NCBI GenBank assembly: GCA_039934475.1
Contig: JBDTMC010000134.1
Span: forward strand, 1-16,860
DNA from: JBDTMC01 sp039934475
GTDB lineage: Bacteria; Acidobacteriota; Terriglobia; Bryobacterales; Bryobacteraceae
Length of the DNA stretch: 16,860 nucleotides
Direction of reading: 5' to 3'
Below, piece by piece: positions 1 to 7,293 of the stretch. Within the stretch, counting starts at the first letter, position 1, and the number at the start of each line of letters is the position of its first letter. Both the position numbers and the translations under genes were made by a program. The notes under the pieces are model-generated. The model saw nothing but the letters and a program-made list of their open reading frames with translations. It did no database searches and was not told the DNA's origin.

Positions 1-1
1 T

Positions 2-1591
2 GCCTTGCTGCTTCTCATTGCCTGTGTCAACGTTGCCAGCCTGCTCCTGGTGCGGTCGGAAGGGCGGCGCCGGGAAATGGCGGTGCGCAGCGCGCTCGGT
101 GCTTCTCTCGGCCGGTTGCTCAGCCAGTTTGTGACCGAAGGCCTGGTGTTGGTTCTCGTGTCCACCGCACTCGGCTTGCTCTTCGCCAACTGGGCAACGC
201 AAGCGCTAATGAGCCTCATTCCCGCTCCCATGGTGCCGGCGATGCCCGCTCTGCCCGATGGCGGCTTCAATCTTCGGGTGGTCGCCTACGCCGCCCTCCT
301 GGCGCTCGGAGCAGTGCTACTGTTCTCCATCACCCCCGCGCTGCACCTCTGGTTGTCTGAGATGCGCGACGGTTTGGCGGAAGGTTCGCGCGGCTCGGCC
401 GGCAAGGCCTGGCGACGCTTAGGCTCGCGCCTCGTCGTCGTGGAGCTGGCCACCGCCATGATGCTTCTAGTCGCAGCCGGGCTATTCGGCAAGAGCCTCT
501 ACCGGTTGTTGAGTGTCGATTTAGGTTTGCGGCCTGACCATCTGGCCACGCTCACCCTCGGAGCCCCCGACGTGCGCTACGGCAAGGACGAGCAGAGCAT
601 CGCCCTCGCCCAGGACGTCATCGCCAACTTTCAGAGTCTCCCCGGCGTGCAGTCGGTGGCCCTCACCACCACGCTGCCCGTCAGCTACAACGGCAATACC
701 ACTTGGATCCGATTCCCTGGCCGGCCGTACGATGGCACCCACATGGAAGTAAATGAGCGCGATGTCAGCGCGAAGTTCTTTGAGACCATCGGAGCAAAAC
801 TGCTGCGAGGGCGTTACTTTACCGACGGCGAAGACAAATCCAAGCTCGCCGTTACGCTCATCAATGAAACGTTGGCCAAGAAGTACTTCCCGAATGAGGA
901 CCCCATCGGCAAGCAGATGGGCGACACCGATCTCTCGCCAAAATCCCTGCGCACCATTGTCGGCGTCGTCCAGGACGTTCGCGATGGCGCTTTGGACTCC
1001 GACATCTGGCCGGCTGTTTATCACCCGTTCAACCAGGATCCCGGTACGTATTTCGTCGTGATGGTACGAACCGCGCAGCCGCCGGAGGCGGTCCTGCCGG
1101 AACTTCGCAGCGCCCTGCGCCGCATTCACCCTGACGTCGGCGTAGTGGCCGAAGGCACAATGGACTCACTCATCAGCAACTCGTTTACGGCGTATCTTCA
1201 TCGCTCCGCGGCATGGCTGGTGGGCGGGTTTGCCATCCTGGCCCTCATCCTCGGCGTAATCGGGTTGTACGGCGTCATCGCCTACTCCGTCAGCCAGCGT
1301 ACCCGCGAAATCGGCGTCCGAATGGCGCTCGGAGCCGGTCACCGCTCCGTCTACAAGATGATCCTCAAAGAGGCTGGCTGGCTGACTGGTCTCGGCATCG
1401 GCCTCGGCGCAATCGGAGCCGTCGCCCTGGCAACACTGGCGCGCAAACTGTTGTTTGGTGTCAGTTCCTGGGATATCCAAACGCTCCTCGCCGTGGCGGC
1501 TGTGCTCGGAGTCGCCTCCATCTTTGCCAGTTTCGTGCCGGCGCGCCGCGCAACCCTCGTCAATCCCGTCGAAGCGTTACGCACGGAATAG
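2..1591 (+). CDS. ADOP-type MacB/FtsX ABC permease, C-terminal part (cut by window start)
   Basis: This is an inner-membrane permease of the MacB/FtsX superfamily, probably the acidobacterial duplicated orphan permease (ADOP) type. The frame is already open at the window edge, so the start lies upstream; the TTG at position 5 is internal. About 529 residues are visible. They begin inside the first FtsX block (motif SEGRRREMAVRSALGAS) and continue through a membrane segment (FNLRVVAYAALLALGAVLLF). A second periplasmic MacB core follows, starting with a helix near WRRLGSRLVVVELATAMMLL. The last FtsX block has the paired motif QRTREIGVRMALGAG and the usual ending NPVEALRTE. Two FtsX blocks in one chain mark the duplicated type, whose full length is usually about 800 residues. 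Such proteins lack their own ATPase domain. Substrate unknown. Confidence 0.9.
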   Translation, partial: ALLLLIACVNVASLLLVRSEGRRREMAVRSALGASLGRLLSQFVTEGLVLVLVSTALGLLFANWATQALMSLIPAPMVPAMPALPDGGFNLRVVAYAALLALGAVLLFSITPALHLWLSEMRDGLAEGSRGSAGKAWRRLGSRLVVVELATAMMLLVAAGLFGKSLYRLLSVDLGLRPDHLATLTLGAPDVRYGKDEQSIALAQDVIANFQSLPGVQSVALTTTLPVSYNGNTTWIRFPGRPYDGTHMEVNERDVSAKFFETIGAKLLRGRYFTDGEDKSKLAVTLINETLAKKYFPNEDPIGKQMGDTDLSPKSLRTIVGVVQDVRDGALDSDIWPAVYHPFNQDPGTYFVVMVRTAQPPEAVLPELRSALRRIHPDVGVVAEGTMDSLISNSFTAYLHRSAAWLVGGFAILALILGVIGLYGVIAYSVSQRTREIGVRMALGAGHRSVYKMILKEAGWLTGLGIGLGAIGAVALATLARKLLFGVSSWDIQTLLAVAAVLGVASIFASFVPARRATLVNPVEALRTE

Positions 1592-1615
1592 TGTGCCGCG
1601 TATGAAAATAGGGGG

Positions 1616-1993
1616 ATGACCGGCGTACGAATAGACAAGTGGCTTTGGGCGGCTCGATTCTTCAAGACGCGCGCCCTCGCCATCAAAGCGTGTGACCTCG
1701 GCCGCATCGAATCGAATGGACAGCCAGCGAAACCAGCGCGTGAGTTGAAGGTCGGCGACCACCTGCGCGTCAAGAACGAAGGCGGCGAATTTCAAATCGA
1801 AGTGCTGCTGCTGAGCGACATGCGCGGCCCGGCGGCCGTCGCCCAGACCCTCTATCGCGAAACCGACGAAAGCAAACTCCAGCGTGCCAAGGTGGCCGAG
1901 GAGCGCAAAGCCCTCGGGACCGACGGGTTCCGCGATAGCCGCCCCTCCAAACGCGACCGCCGCAAGATCCACCAGTTCCGCGATCGCCCGTGA
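1616..1993 (+). CDS. hslR: S4-domain RNA-binding protein, Hsp15 (HslR) family
   Basis: This is a 125-residue cytosolic RNA-binding protein. The S4 fold begins at once (RIDKWLWAARFFKTRALA, residues 5-22), continues through VGDHLRVK, and ends in a basic tail (SKRDRRKIHQFRDR). Length and layout match Hsp15, which in E. coli binds stalled 50S subunits that still carry nascent-chain tRNA. That role is inferred from the family. The ATG at 1616 fits the usual family start. The purine run AGGGGG directly abuts the ATG, which is too close for a normal Shine-Dalgarno site, and the ATG at 1602 runs into a stop. It lies 24 bp after the permease gene and may be read with it. Its stop is 12 bp from the stop of the opposing gene. 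Confidence 0.88.
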   Translation: MTGVRIDKWLWAARFFKTRALAIKACDLGRIESNGQPAKPARELKVGDHLRVKNEGGEFQIEVLLLSDMRGPAAVAQTLYRETDESKLQRAKVAEERKALGTDGFRDSRPSKRDRRKIHQFRDRP

Positions 1994-2005
1994 TCCCGGA
2001 CGCAC

Positions 2006-3160
2006 TCAGTAGCGTAGAGAATAGACAACACTGTTGAACGCGCCCGTATAGCCCGCGCACACTACCCGCAAAGTGGTACCGGCACTTCGGCTATCGCAAG
2101 TCTTCATTTCGGCGCCATTCGTGTTCAAGTCCAGAGACCAGTTCTGACCCCCGTCCGAGGTGAAGTAGATGCCGCCCACATTTGAATAAATGTTCCCACC
2201 CGCTGCCCAGCCGACCTTTGCGTTGACAAAGCGCAGTTCGCGGATCGGCCATGGATTATCCAAAGTACGTCCGCTCCACGTCTTCCCGCCGTCAGTCGTG
2301 CGATGTACCCAACCTTCCACTCCTGGTGAGATCTCGCCGCCCCCCACCCAACCGTACCGGTCGTTCAGGAAGAAGACCGCACCGTCGAATATGGAGTCGA
2401 TGGAGGGACGGCACTTCCACTGGACGCCTCCGTCAGTGCTTCCACAGTAAGTGATACCCGCCGCCCGAACGTGCAGATTCGACAACAGGCTAAACTGGTT
2501 TCCGAACCATCCGCCATTCGGGTCCGGAACAATGGTCGTCCAATCCGTGACCCCCGGGCCGCCATCGGTCGTGACGTGGGCGCTGTTCGCGGCGGCGGTA
2601 CTCAATAAGTCCAGCACTAGTCCGTTCTGTTGGGTAGCGAACCGGATGCGCCCCGACCAGCCGGCCGCCGTCAGAACAATATCAGGGGTCCAAGTCACAC
2701 CCCCGTCGTGACTCCAGCGTATGACGCCTTGGAGGGAAGAATCATTGAACCCTGAAATGACAACATCTTTCGTGCTGAGTGCTTTTACGCCATACCAATA
2801 GTAAGGGAACCCAACGTTCATAACTTGCGTCCAGTGGACGCCGCCATCCGTCGTTTTCCACACCTGCCCGAGTTCCGCTGCCGCATAACCGATCAATAAG
2901 GTCGGAAAGGAGATGTCCTCGATCACGACCCCGGGAAGCGTGGCCAGCAGCTTCCATGGGTTGGCGCTCGCTCCCACCAAATCCCCTGCCCTGGGGGCGC
3001 TCGGAACCGCGAGCCGCTCGGCGGCCAATTCCCGGCTGGAGCCTTGTACGGGGGTGCGGCGGGAAACATGCCGCATCCTAGTCGTCGTCGCGCTCTGGAA
3101 CGATATCAACGTCGTGGCTAACACAGGGAGAAAGACAACGGCTGCGATGATATTCCTCAC
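2006..3160 (-). CDS. Exported Ycf48-like Asp-box (BNR repeat) beta-propeller protein
   Basis: This 384-residue protein starts with a short hydrophobic export signal or anchor (IIAAVVFLPVLATTLI, residues 4-19). At least six Asp-box motifs (S/T-x-D-G-G-x-x-W) follow: TTDGGVHW near 103, SHDGGVTW near 150, a looser TTDGGPGVTDW near 197, STDGGVQW near 241, TTDGGKTW near 288 and TSDGGQNW near 334. This pattern is seen in Ycf48/HCF136-like and sialidase-like propellers. In a non-photosynthetic bacterium the role is unknown. The frame stays open upstream to 3265, but GTG at 3160 is preferred: GGAG lies six bases before it and the hydrophobic signal follows directly. Two cysteine pairs (239/250 and 355/368) could form disulfides. 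It uses AGG, ATA and TTA codons more freely than its neighbours. Confidence 0.82.
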   Translation of the reverse strand: MRNIIAAVVFLPVLATTLISFQSATTTRMRHVSRRTPVQGSSRELAAERLAVPSAPRAGDLVGASANPWKLLATLPGVVIEDISFPTLLIGYAAAELGQVWKTTDGGVHWTQVMNVGFPYYWYGVKALSTKDVVISGFNDSSLQGVIRWSHDGGVTWTPDIVLTAAGWSGRIRFATQQNGLVLDLLSTAAANSAHVTTDGGPGVTDWTTIVPDPNGGWFGNQFSLLSNLHVRAAGITYCGSTDGGVQWKCRPSIDSIFDGAVFFLNDRYGWVGGGEISPGVEGWVHRTTDGGKTWSGRTLDNPWPIRELRFVNAKVGWAAGGNIYSNVGGIYFTSDGGQNWSLDLNTNGAEMKTCDSRSAGTTLRVVCAGYTGAFNSVVYSLRY

Positions 3161-3275
3161 TTCTGTCTCCAATCCGCCCGGACCCTCGACTCGGCGCTCC
3201 CGGTTGCCTCTCAGAATACACCCGGAGCAGTGGCGGAAAGTCAGTTGCCGGCATCTCCTCCCCACGCCGCCTCGA

Positions 3276-3281
3276 TATACT
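3276..3281 (+). promoter_or_regulatory. Possible -10 box (TATACT) of the DUF1080 operon
   Basis: TATACT matches the sigma70 -10 consensus at five of six bases and ends ten bases before the ATG at 3292. No convincing -35 lies 16-18 bp upstream, and no Shine-Dalgarno sequence lies before the ATG. If real, transcription would start within a few bases of the ATG, giving an almost leaderless message. It sits in the 131-bp divergent gap shared with the minus-strand Asp-box gene. Confidence 0.35.
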
Positions 3282-3291
3282 ACTCGTCATC

Positions 3292-4149
3292 ATGACTGTC
3301 CGGCTCTTCGCTCTCATCCTCACGGCGCTGCTCCCCGCCGCGCCCGCCTTCTCGCAAAACGAACCCAATCGCAAAGACTGGATCCAACTCTTCAACGGCA
3401 AAGATCTCACCGGGTGGACTCCCAAAATCACTCACTATGCCTTGGGCGACAACTTCGGCAATACCTTCCGTGTGGAGGATGGCCTCATGAAGGTGCGCTA
3501 CAACGCCTACGACACCTTCAATGGCCGCTTCGGTCACATCTTCTATAAGGACAAGTTCGCCTACTACATCATTGCCACCGAATACCGGTTCACCGGCGAA
3601 CAGGCCAAGGGAGGCTCCGAGTGGGCGTTCCGCAATAGCGGCATCATGATCCACTGTCAGGATCCCGCCTCAATCGGGAAGGACCAGGACTTTCCCATCT
3701 CAATCGAAGTCCAGTTGTTAGGTGGCGGGCCAACCGGAACCCGTCCTACCGCCAATGTCTGCACTCCGGGCACCAACATCGTGATGGATGGCAAGCTGTT
3801 TACCACCCATTGCCTCAACTCCAAATCCGACACGTTCCGCGGCGATCAGTGGGTCCGCGTGGAGGCAATGGTACTCGGCGATTCCCTCATCCGCCACATC
3901 GTCAATGGCCAGACCGTCCTTGAGTACTTCATGCCGCAGATCGGCGGCGGCTCCGTCACCAACTACATCCCCTCCGCCAAGCCCGATGGGAAAGTGCTCA
4001 CTGAGGGCTACATTTCCCTCCAGAGTGAGAGCCACCCCGTCGAGTTCCGCAAGGTCGAACTGCTGAACCTGGCCGGCTGCATGGATGCCAAGGCGAAAAA
4101 CTACAAGTCCTACTTCGTGAAAGCGGAAAACGCGCAGTGCCAGTATTAG
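3292..4149 (+). CDS. Secreted DUF1080 (3-keto-disaccharide hydrolase fold) protein
   Basis: This 285-residue exported protein has a signal peptide at residues 1-21 (MTVRLFALILTALLPAAPAF, cleavage near AFS-Q). The DUF1080 domain follows, beginning with the diagnostic WIQLFNGKDLTGWTPK (30-45) and running to about 258 through RNSGIMIHCQDP, SIEVQLLGG and GYISLQSESHPVEFRKVELL. The domain is a concanavalin-like beta sandwich, and some members hydrolyse 3-keto-glycosides. The exact substrate here is not readable. After the domain comes a 24-residue tail (262-285) with the pattern GCMDAKAKNY...C, like the short Cys-bounded repeats seen on exported proteins. It is the first gene of a four-gene unit, and its stop overlaps the ABC ATPase start by 13 bp. 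Confidence 0.87.
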   Translation: MTVRLFALILTALLPAAPAFSQNEPNRKDWIQLFNGKDLTGWTPKITHYALGDNFGNTFRVEDGLMKVRYNAYDTFNGRFGHIFYKDKFAYYIIATEYRFTGEQAKGGSEWAFRNSGIMIHCQDPASIGKDQDFPISIEVQLLGGGPTGTRPTANVCTPGTNIVMDGKLFTTHCLNSKSDTFRGDQWVRVEAMVLGDSLIRHIVNGQTVLEYFMPQIGGGSVTNYIPSAKPDGKVLTEGYISLQSESHPVEFRKVELLNLAGCMDAKAKNYKSYFVKAENAQCQY

Positions 4150-4934
4150 ATAACGGCCTGCCCCCGCTTCTGGACCTTCAGAACATATCGGTGATGCGAG
4201 GCGACAAACTCGTCCTCGACAAACTCTCGCTGTCCATCGGCGCTCACGAACACGTCGCCATCCTCGGGCCTAACGGCTGCGGCAAATCCACGCTCATCAA
4301 GACCATCACGCGCGAATGCTACCCGCTCGCCCGCGAAGGTTCCTCCGTCTCCATCTTTGGCCGCAAAACATGGAATGTCTTTGAACTCCGCACCCTGCTC
4401 GGCATTGTTTCCCCTGACCTCGCGGCCACGTGCACGCGCGAATACACCGGGCTCGAAATCGTCCTCGGCGGCTTCTTCAGCAGCATCGGCGTCCAGACGT
4501 ATCACACCGTAACCGATGAGATGCGCGCCGAATCCGAAGAGGCACTGGCGCGTCTTGAGGCGTCGTATCTGGCACAGCGGCTGACTTCTGAGATGTCATC
4601 CGGCGAGGCCCGCCGCGTCTTGATCGCCCGCGCCCTCGTCCACCACCCCAAGGCGCTTCTCTTCGATGAGCCAAGTACCGCCCTCGACCTCTTCGCTCAC
4701 CACGAGTTGCGCGAAATGCTCCGCGCTTTGGCGCGCCAGGGCACCGGCATCGTCCTCGTGACGCATGACCTCTCCGACATCATTCCAGAGATTGATCGCG
4801 TCGTCCTCATGCAGCATGGCCGCGTCGTGGCCGACGGTCCCAAACAAGAACTGCTCACTGAAATGCGTCTGTCACAACTTTTCGGCGTCAACGTTTGCAT
4901 CCTCGAACGGGGAGGGTACTACCATGGATTGTAG
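4137..4934 (+). CDS. Stand-alone ABC transporter ATP-binding protein (YlmA/ModF-like)
   Basis: This is a 265-residue soluble ABC ATPase. Visible motifs are Walker A GPNGCGKST (44-52), signature MSSGE (153-157, a variant of LSGGQ), Walker B ALLFDE (173-178, catalytic Glu178), D-loop near 181-184 and switch His210 (VTHD). The stretch NVFELRTLLGIVS and the ending FGVNV..ERGGYY resemble a subgroup of single ATPases annotated as YlmA-like or molybdenum/iron-type. No permease or binding-protein gene lies nearby, so transport is unproven. The start is GTG at 4137. A later ATG at residue 20 would cut off the first strand (LLDLQNISV). The gene overlaps the DUF1080 gene by 13 bp and the following cytochrome gene by 11 bp, which suggests coupled translation. 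Confidence 0.87.
   Translation: MPVLDNGLPPLLDLQNISVMRGDKLVLDKLSLSIGAHEHVAILGPNGCGKSTLIKTITRECYPLAREGSSVSIFGRKTWNVFELRTLLGIVSPDLAATCTREYTGLEIVLGGFFSSIGVQTYHTVTDEMRAESEEALARLEASYLAQRLTSEMSSGEARRVLIARALVHHPKALLFDEPSTALDLFAHHELREMLRALARQGTGIVLVTHDLSDIIPEIDRVVLMQHGRVVADGPKQELLTEMRLSQLFGVNVCILERGGYYHGL
4909..4916 (+). promoter_or_regulatory. Strong Shine-Dalgarno (GGGGAGGG) that fixes the 4924 start
   Basis: GGGGAGGG lies inside the end of the ABC ATPase gene, seven bases before ATG 4924. The open frame extends upstream to 4765, but that part is only a shadow of the ATPase gene. This site therefore decides the true start of the cytochrome/DUF1549/DUF1553 gene. Confidence 0.75.
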
Positions 4935-7281
4935 AAACTGGGATCCCATGCGAGCTGCCGTCGTCGTCGTACTCTCTTTCGCGGGGCTGTGCTCCGCCCA
5001 ATCCCGCCGCCAGGTAGACTTCCTCACCGAAGTACAGCCAATCTTCACCGCGCGCTGCATGCCTTGTCACTCCGGGGACAGCGCTCAAGGCGGCCTCAAG
5101 ACGCATACGCGCGAGGACTTGATCAAGGGCGGCAAGAGTGGCGCCGCCATCATCCCCGGCAATGGCGCCGACAGCCTCCTCCTGCAAAAAGTCACCGGCC
5201 AAAAAGGCCTTCGCATGCCGCCCTCCGGACCCGCCCTCACCGCCGACGCCATCGCCCAAATCCGCATTTGGATCGATCAGGGCGCGAAATGGGATGGCAA
5301 GCCGGTGGCTGCCGAACGCATCGCCGCCTTCGCGCCACGTCGTCCGGAATTGCCCGCCGGCACAGCCGCCAATCCAGTCGATCGGTTCCTCGATGCCTAC
5401 TTCGCCAAACACAATATCGACAGCACGAAAACCATCTCCGACAATGCCTTTGCCCGGCGCGCCTGGTACGACATCACCGGCCTTCCGCCAACGCCCGAAC
5501 AGTTGAATGATTTCCTCAAGGACGAACCGAAGGAGGAAGCCCCGGACGCGCCGAAAGTCGAACGCATGGACAAACGGACCCGCCTCGTCAATCGTCTCCT
5601 CTCTGATCGTCCCGCTTACGCGCAGCATTGGATCAGCTATTGGAACGACGTGTTGCGCAATGACGAAGGCGTCATCTATCACGGCGAACGGAAGTCCATC
5701 ACCAACTGGCTGCGCGGCGCGCTCGAAACCAACATGCCCTTTAACGCCATGGCGTGGGCACTGCTGGATCCTCCGCCGGAAAGCGACGAAGAAGGCTTCC
5801 TCACTGGTGTCACTTGGCGCGGTGTTGTCAGTGCCAGCCAGTTGCCGCCGCTACAGGCCTCGCAGAACGCCGGCCAGATCTTCCTCGGCATCAATCTCAA
5901 GTGCGCCGCTTGCCACGATAGTTTCGTAAACCGTTGGAAATTGGCTGACACCTACGGCCTCGCCGCGATGTTCTCTAATGACAAGCTGGAACTGGTGCGC
6001 TGCGATGTGCCGCTCGGTAAGTTCGCTCAGCCGCGCTTCCCCTTTGATGGCGTCAGCGTAACCTTCGACGGCTCCTTGGAATCCCGTCGCCGTGCCGCCG
6101 CGGAGTGGATCACCCACCCACAGAATGGCCGTTTCGCCCGTACCATCGTCAACCGCTACTGGAAGCAGTTGCTCGGGCGCGGCATCGTCGAACCCGCCGA
6201 CGACATGGACCAGATGCCCTGGGATGAGGACCTCTTGGACTGGCTAGCTGCCGATTTCGCCGATCACAACTACGACCTCCAACATCTCATCCGCCGCATC
6301 GTCAGTTCAAAAGCGTACGCCATGCCCGTGGCGCCCGAAAGCGCCGCGCCGAAGGACTTCGTCTTTCGTGGTCCTCGCTTGCGCCGCCTAACCGCCGAAG
6401 AGTTTGAAGACACGCTTTCCGCCGTCACCGGCGATTGGCGCCTCAACAGCGCGCGTACCCAAACGTATGCCACTTACACCCGCGAATGGCGCTTGAAGTC
6501 CGATTCACTCAGCCGCGCCCTCGGTCGTCCCATTCGCGATCAGGTCTACACAGAGCGCGCCACCGGCGCCACTACCCTCCAGGCATTGGAGCTGACCAAC
6601 GGACCGGAACTCTCCAAGCGGCTGGAGCACGGTTCGAAATTGATGCTCGGGCTGCAGAAACCTGCGCCGCGTAACCTCTTCGACAGCAAAATGGTACGCC
6701 AAGGCGCCATCCCCATCGACGTCGATATCGCTGGCGCCAAAGACCTCTATCTCCTCATTGAAGATGTGGACTCCTACGATCCGGAGCGCGTCAAGGCCGG
6801 TTGGGGCGACGCAAAACTGGTAGGCCCCGCGGGCGCCGTACCCCTCGATGCGAAGACCGTCACGCTCCAAACGAAGACCGGTACCATCGCCGCGGTGCCG
6901 GCAAAGGCGCCCTCCCTGCTGCACTGGAACATCGCCGGCAAAGGCTACACCAAGTTCCGCGCCAAGTCCGTGATCGATGAGGAGAACCGGAAACAGTCCG
7001 ACATCAGTCCCGCGCTGCGCTTCTTCGTCTTCACCGAAAAGCCCGATCCCGACGAACTGATCCATGTCCAGGGCGAGCCTCCCTACACCCCGCCGAACAC
7101 AAGATGGACTTCCCAGTCGCTTGCGGACAGGCTCTACGCGCATCTACTCTCTCGCACGCCCACCCCGGCGGAGCATGATCTGGCCGTTCAAGCCCTCGGT
7201 GCAGGAAATCCCACACAGGCGGGCCTCGAAGATTTGCTGTGGGCTCTGCTGATGAGTCCCGAGTTTCAATACGTCCATTAG
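4924..7281 (+). CDS. Exported cytochrome c (PSCyt1) - DUF1549 - DUF1553 protein
   Basis: This 785-residue protein has a signal peptide at about residues 9-25 (MRAAVVVVLSFAGLCSAQS). A PSCyt1 cytochrome domain follows, with heme motif CMPCH (45-49) and a probable distal Met98 in GLRMPP. DUF1549 spans about 150-350 (PVDRFLDAYF, DITGLPPTPEQL) and carries a second CxxCH, CAACH (327-331). DUF1553 starts near 395 (NGRFARTIVNRYWKQLLGRG). A beta-rich insert at about 597-705 resembles an NPCBM-type sugar-binding module. The last DUF1553 block (LADRLYAHLLSRTPT..., ending LMSPEFQYVH) closes the chain. This set is common in Planctomycetes, Verrucomicrobia and Acidobacteria, usually beside a DUF1501 gene as here. 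An extracytoplasmic redox role in complex-glycan use is often proposed but not proven. ATG at 4948 is an alternative start. Confidence 0.9.
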   Translation: MDCRNWDPMRAAVVVVLSFAGLCSAQSRRQVDFLTEVQPIFTARCMPCHSGDSAQGGLKTHTREDLIKGGKSGAAIIPGNGADSLLLQKVTGQKGLRMPPSGPALTADAIAQIRIWIDQGAKWDGKPVAAERIAAFAPRRPELPAGTAANPVDRFLDAYFAKHNIDSTKTISDNAFARRAWYDITGLPPTPEQLNDFLKDEPKEEAPDAPKVERMDKRTRLVNRLLSDRPAYAQHWISYWNDVLRNDEGVIYHGERKSITNWLRGALETNMPFNAMAWALLDPPPESDEEGFLTGVTWRGVVSASQLPPLQASQNAGQIFLGINLKCAACHDSFVNRWKLADTYGLAAMFSNDKLELVRCDVPLGKFAQPRFPFDGVSVTFDGSLESRRRAAAEWITHPQNGRFARTIVNRYWKQLLGRGIVEPADDMDQMPWDEDLLDWLAADFADHNYDLQHLIRRIVSSKAYAMPVAPESAAPKDFVFRGPRLRRLTAEEFEDTLSAVTGDWRLNSARTQTYATYTREWRLKSDSLSRALGRPIRDQVYTERATGATTLQALELTNGPELSKRLEHGSKLMLGLQKPAPRNLFDSKMVRQGAIPIDVDIAGAKDLYLLIEDVDSYDPERVKAGWGDAKLVGPAGAVPLDAKTVTLQTKTGTIAAVPAKAPSLLHWNIAGKGYTKFRAKSVIDEENRKQSDISPALRFFVFTEKPDPDELIHVQGEPPYTPPNTRWTSQSLADRLYAHLLSRTPTPAEHDLAVQALGAGNPTQAGLEDLLWALLMSPEFQYVH

Positions 7282-7293
7282 GAAGTTGCTGAC

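Noticed and set aside
521..1129. Long minus-strand open frame (202 codons) opposite the permease
   Set aside because: The plus-strand frame has clear FtsX/MacB motifs. The antisense translation has no recognisable domain and follows from high G+C at third positions.
4888..5682. 264-codon minus-strand open frame opposite the cytochrome/DUF1549 gene
   Set aside because: It is a shadow of a well-supported gene; no motif or ribosome site supports it. The same holds for minus-strand frames at 6505-7143, 8179-8850 and 11389-12012.
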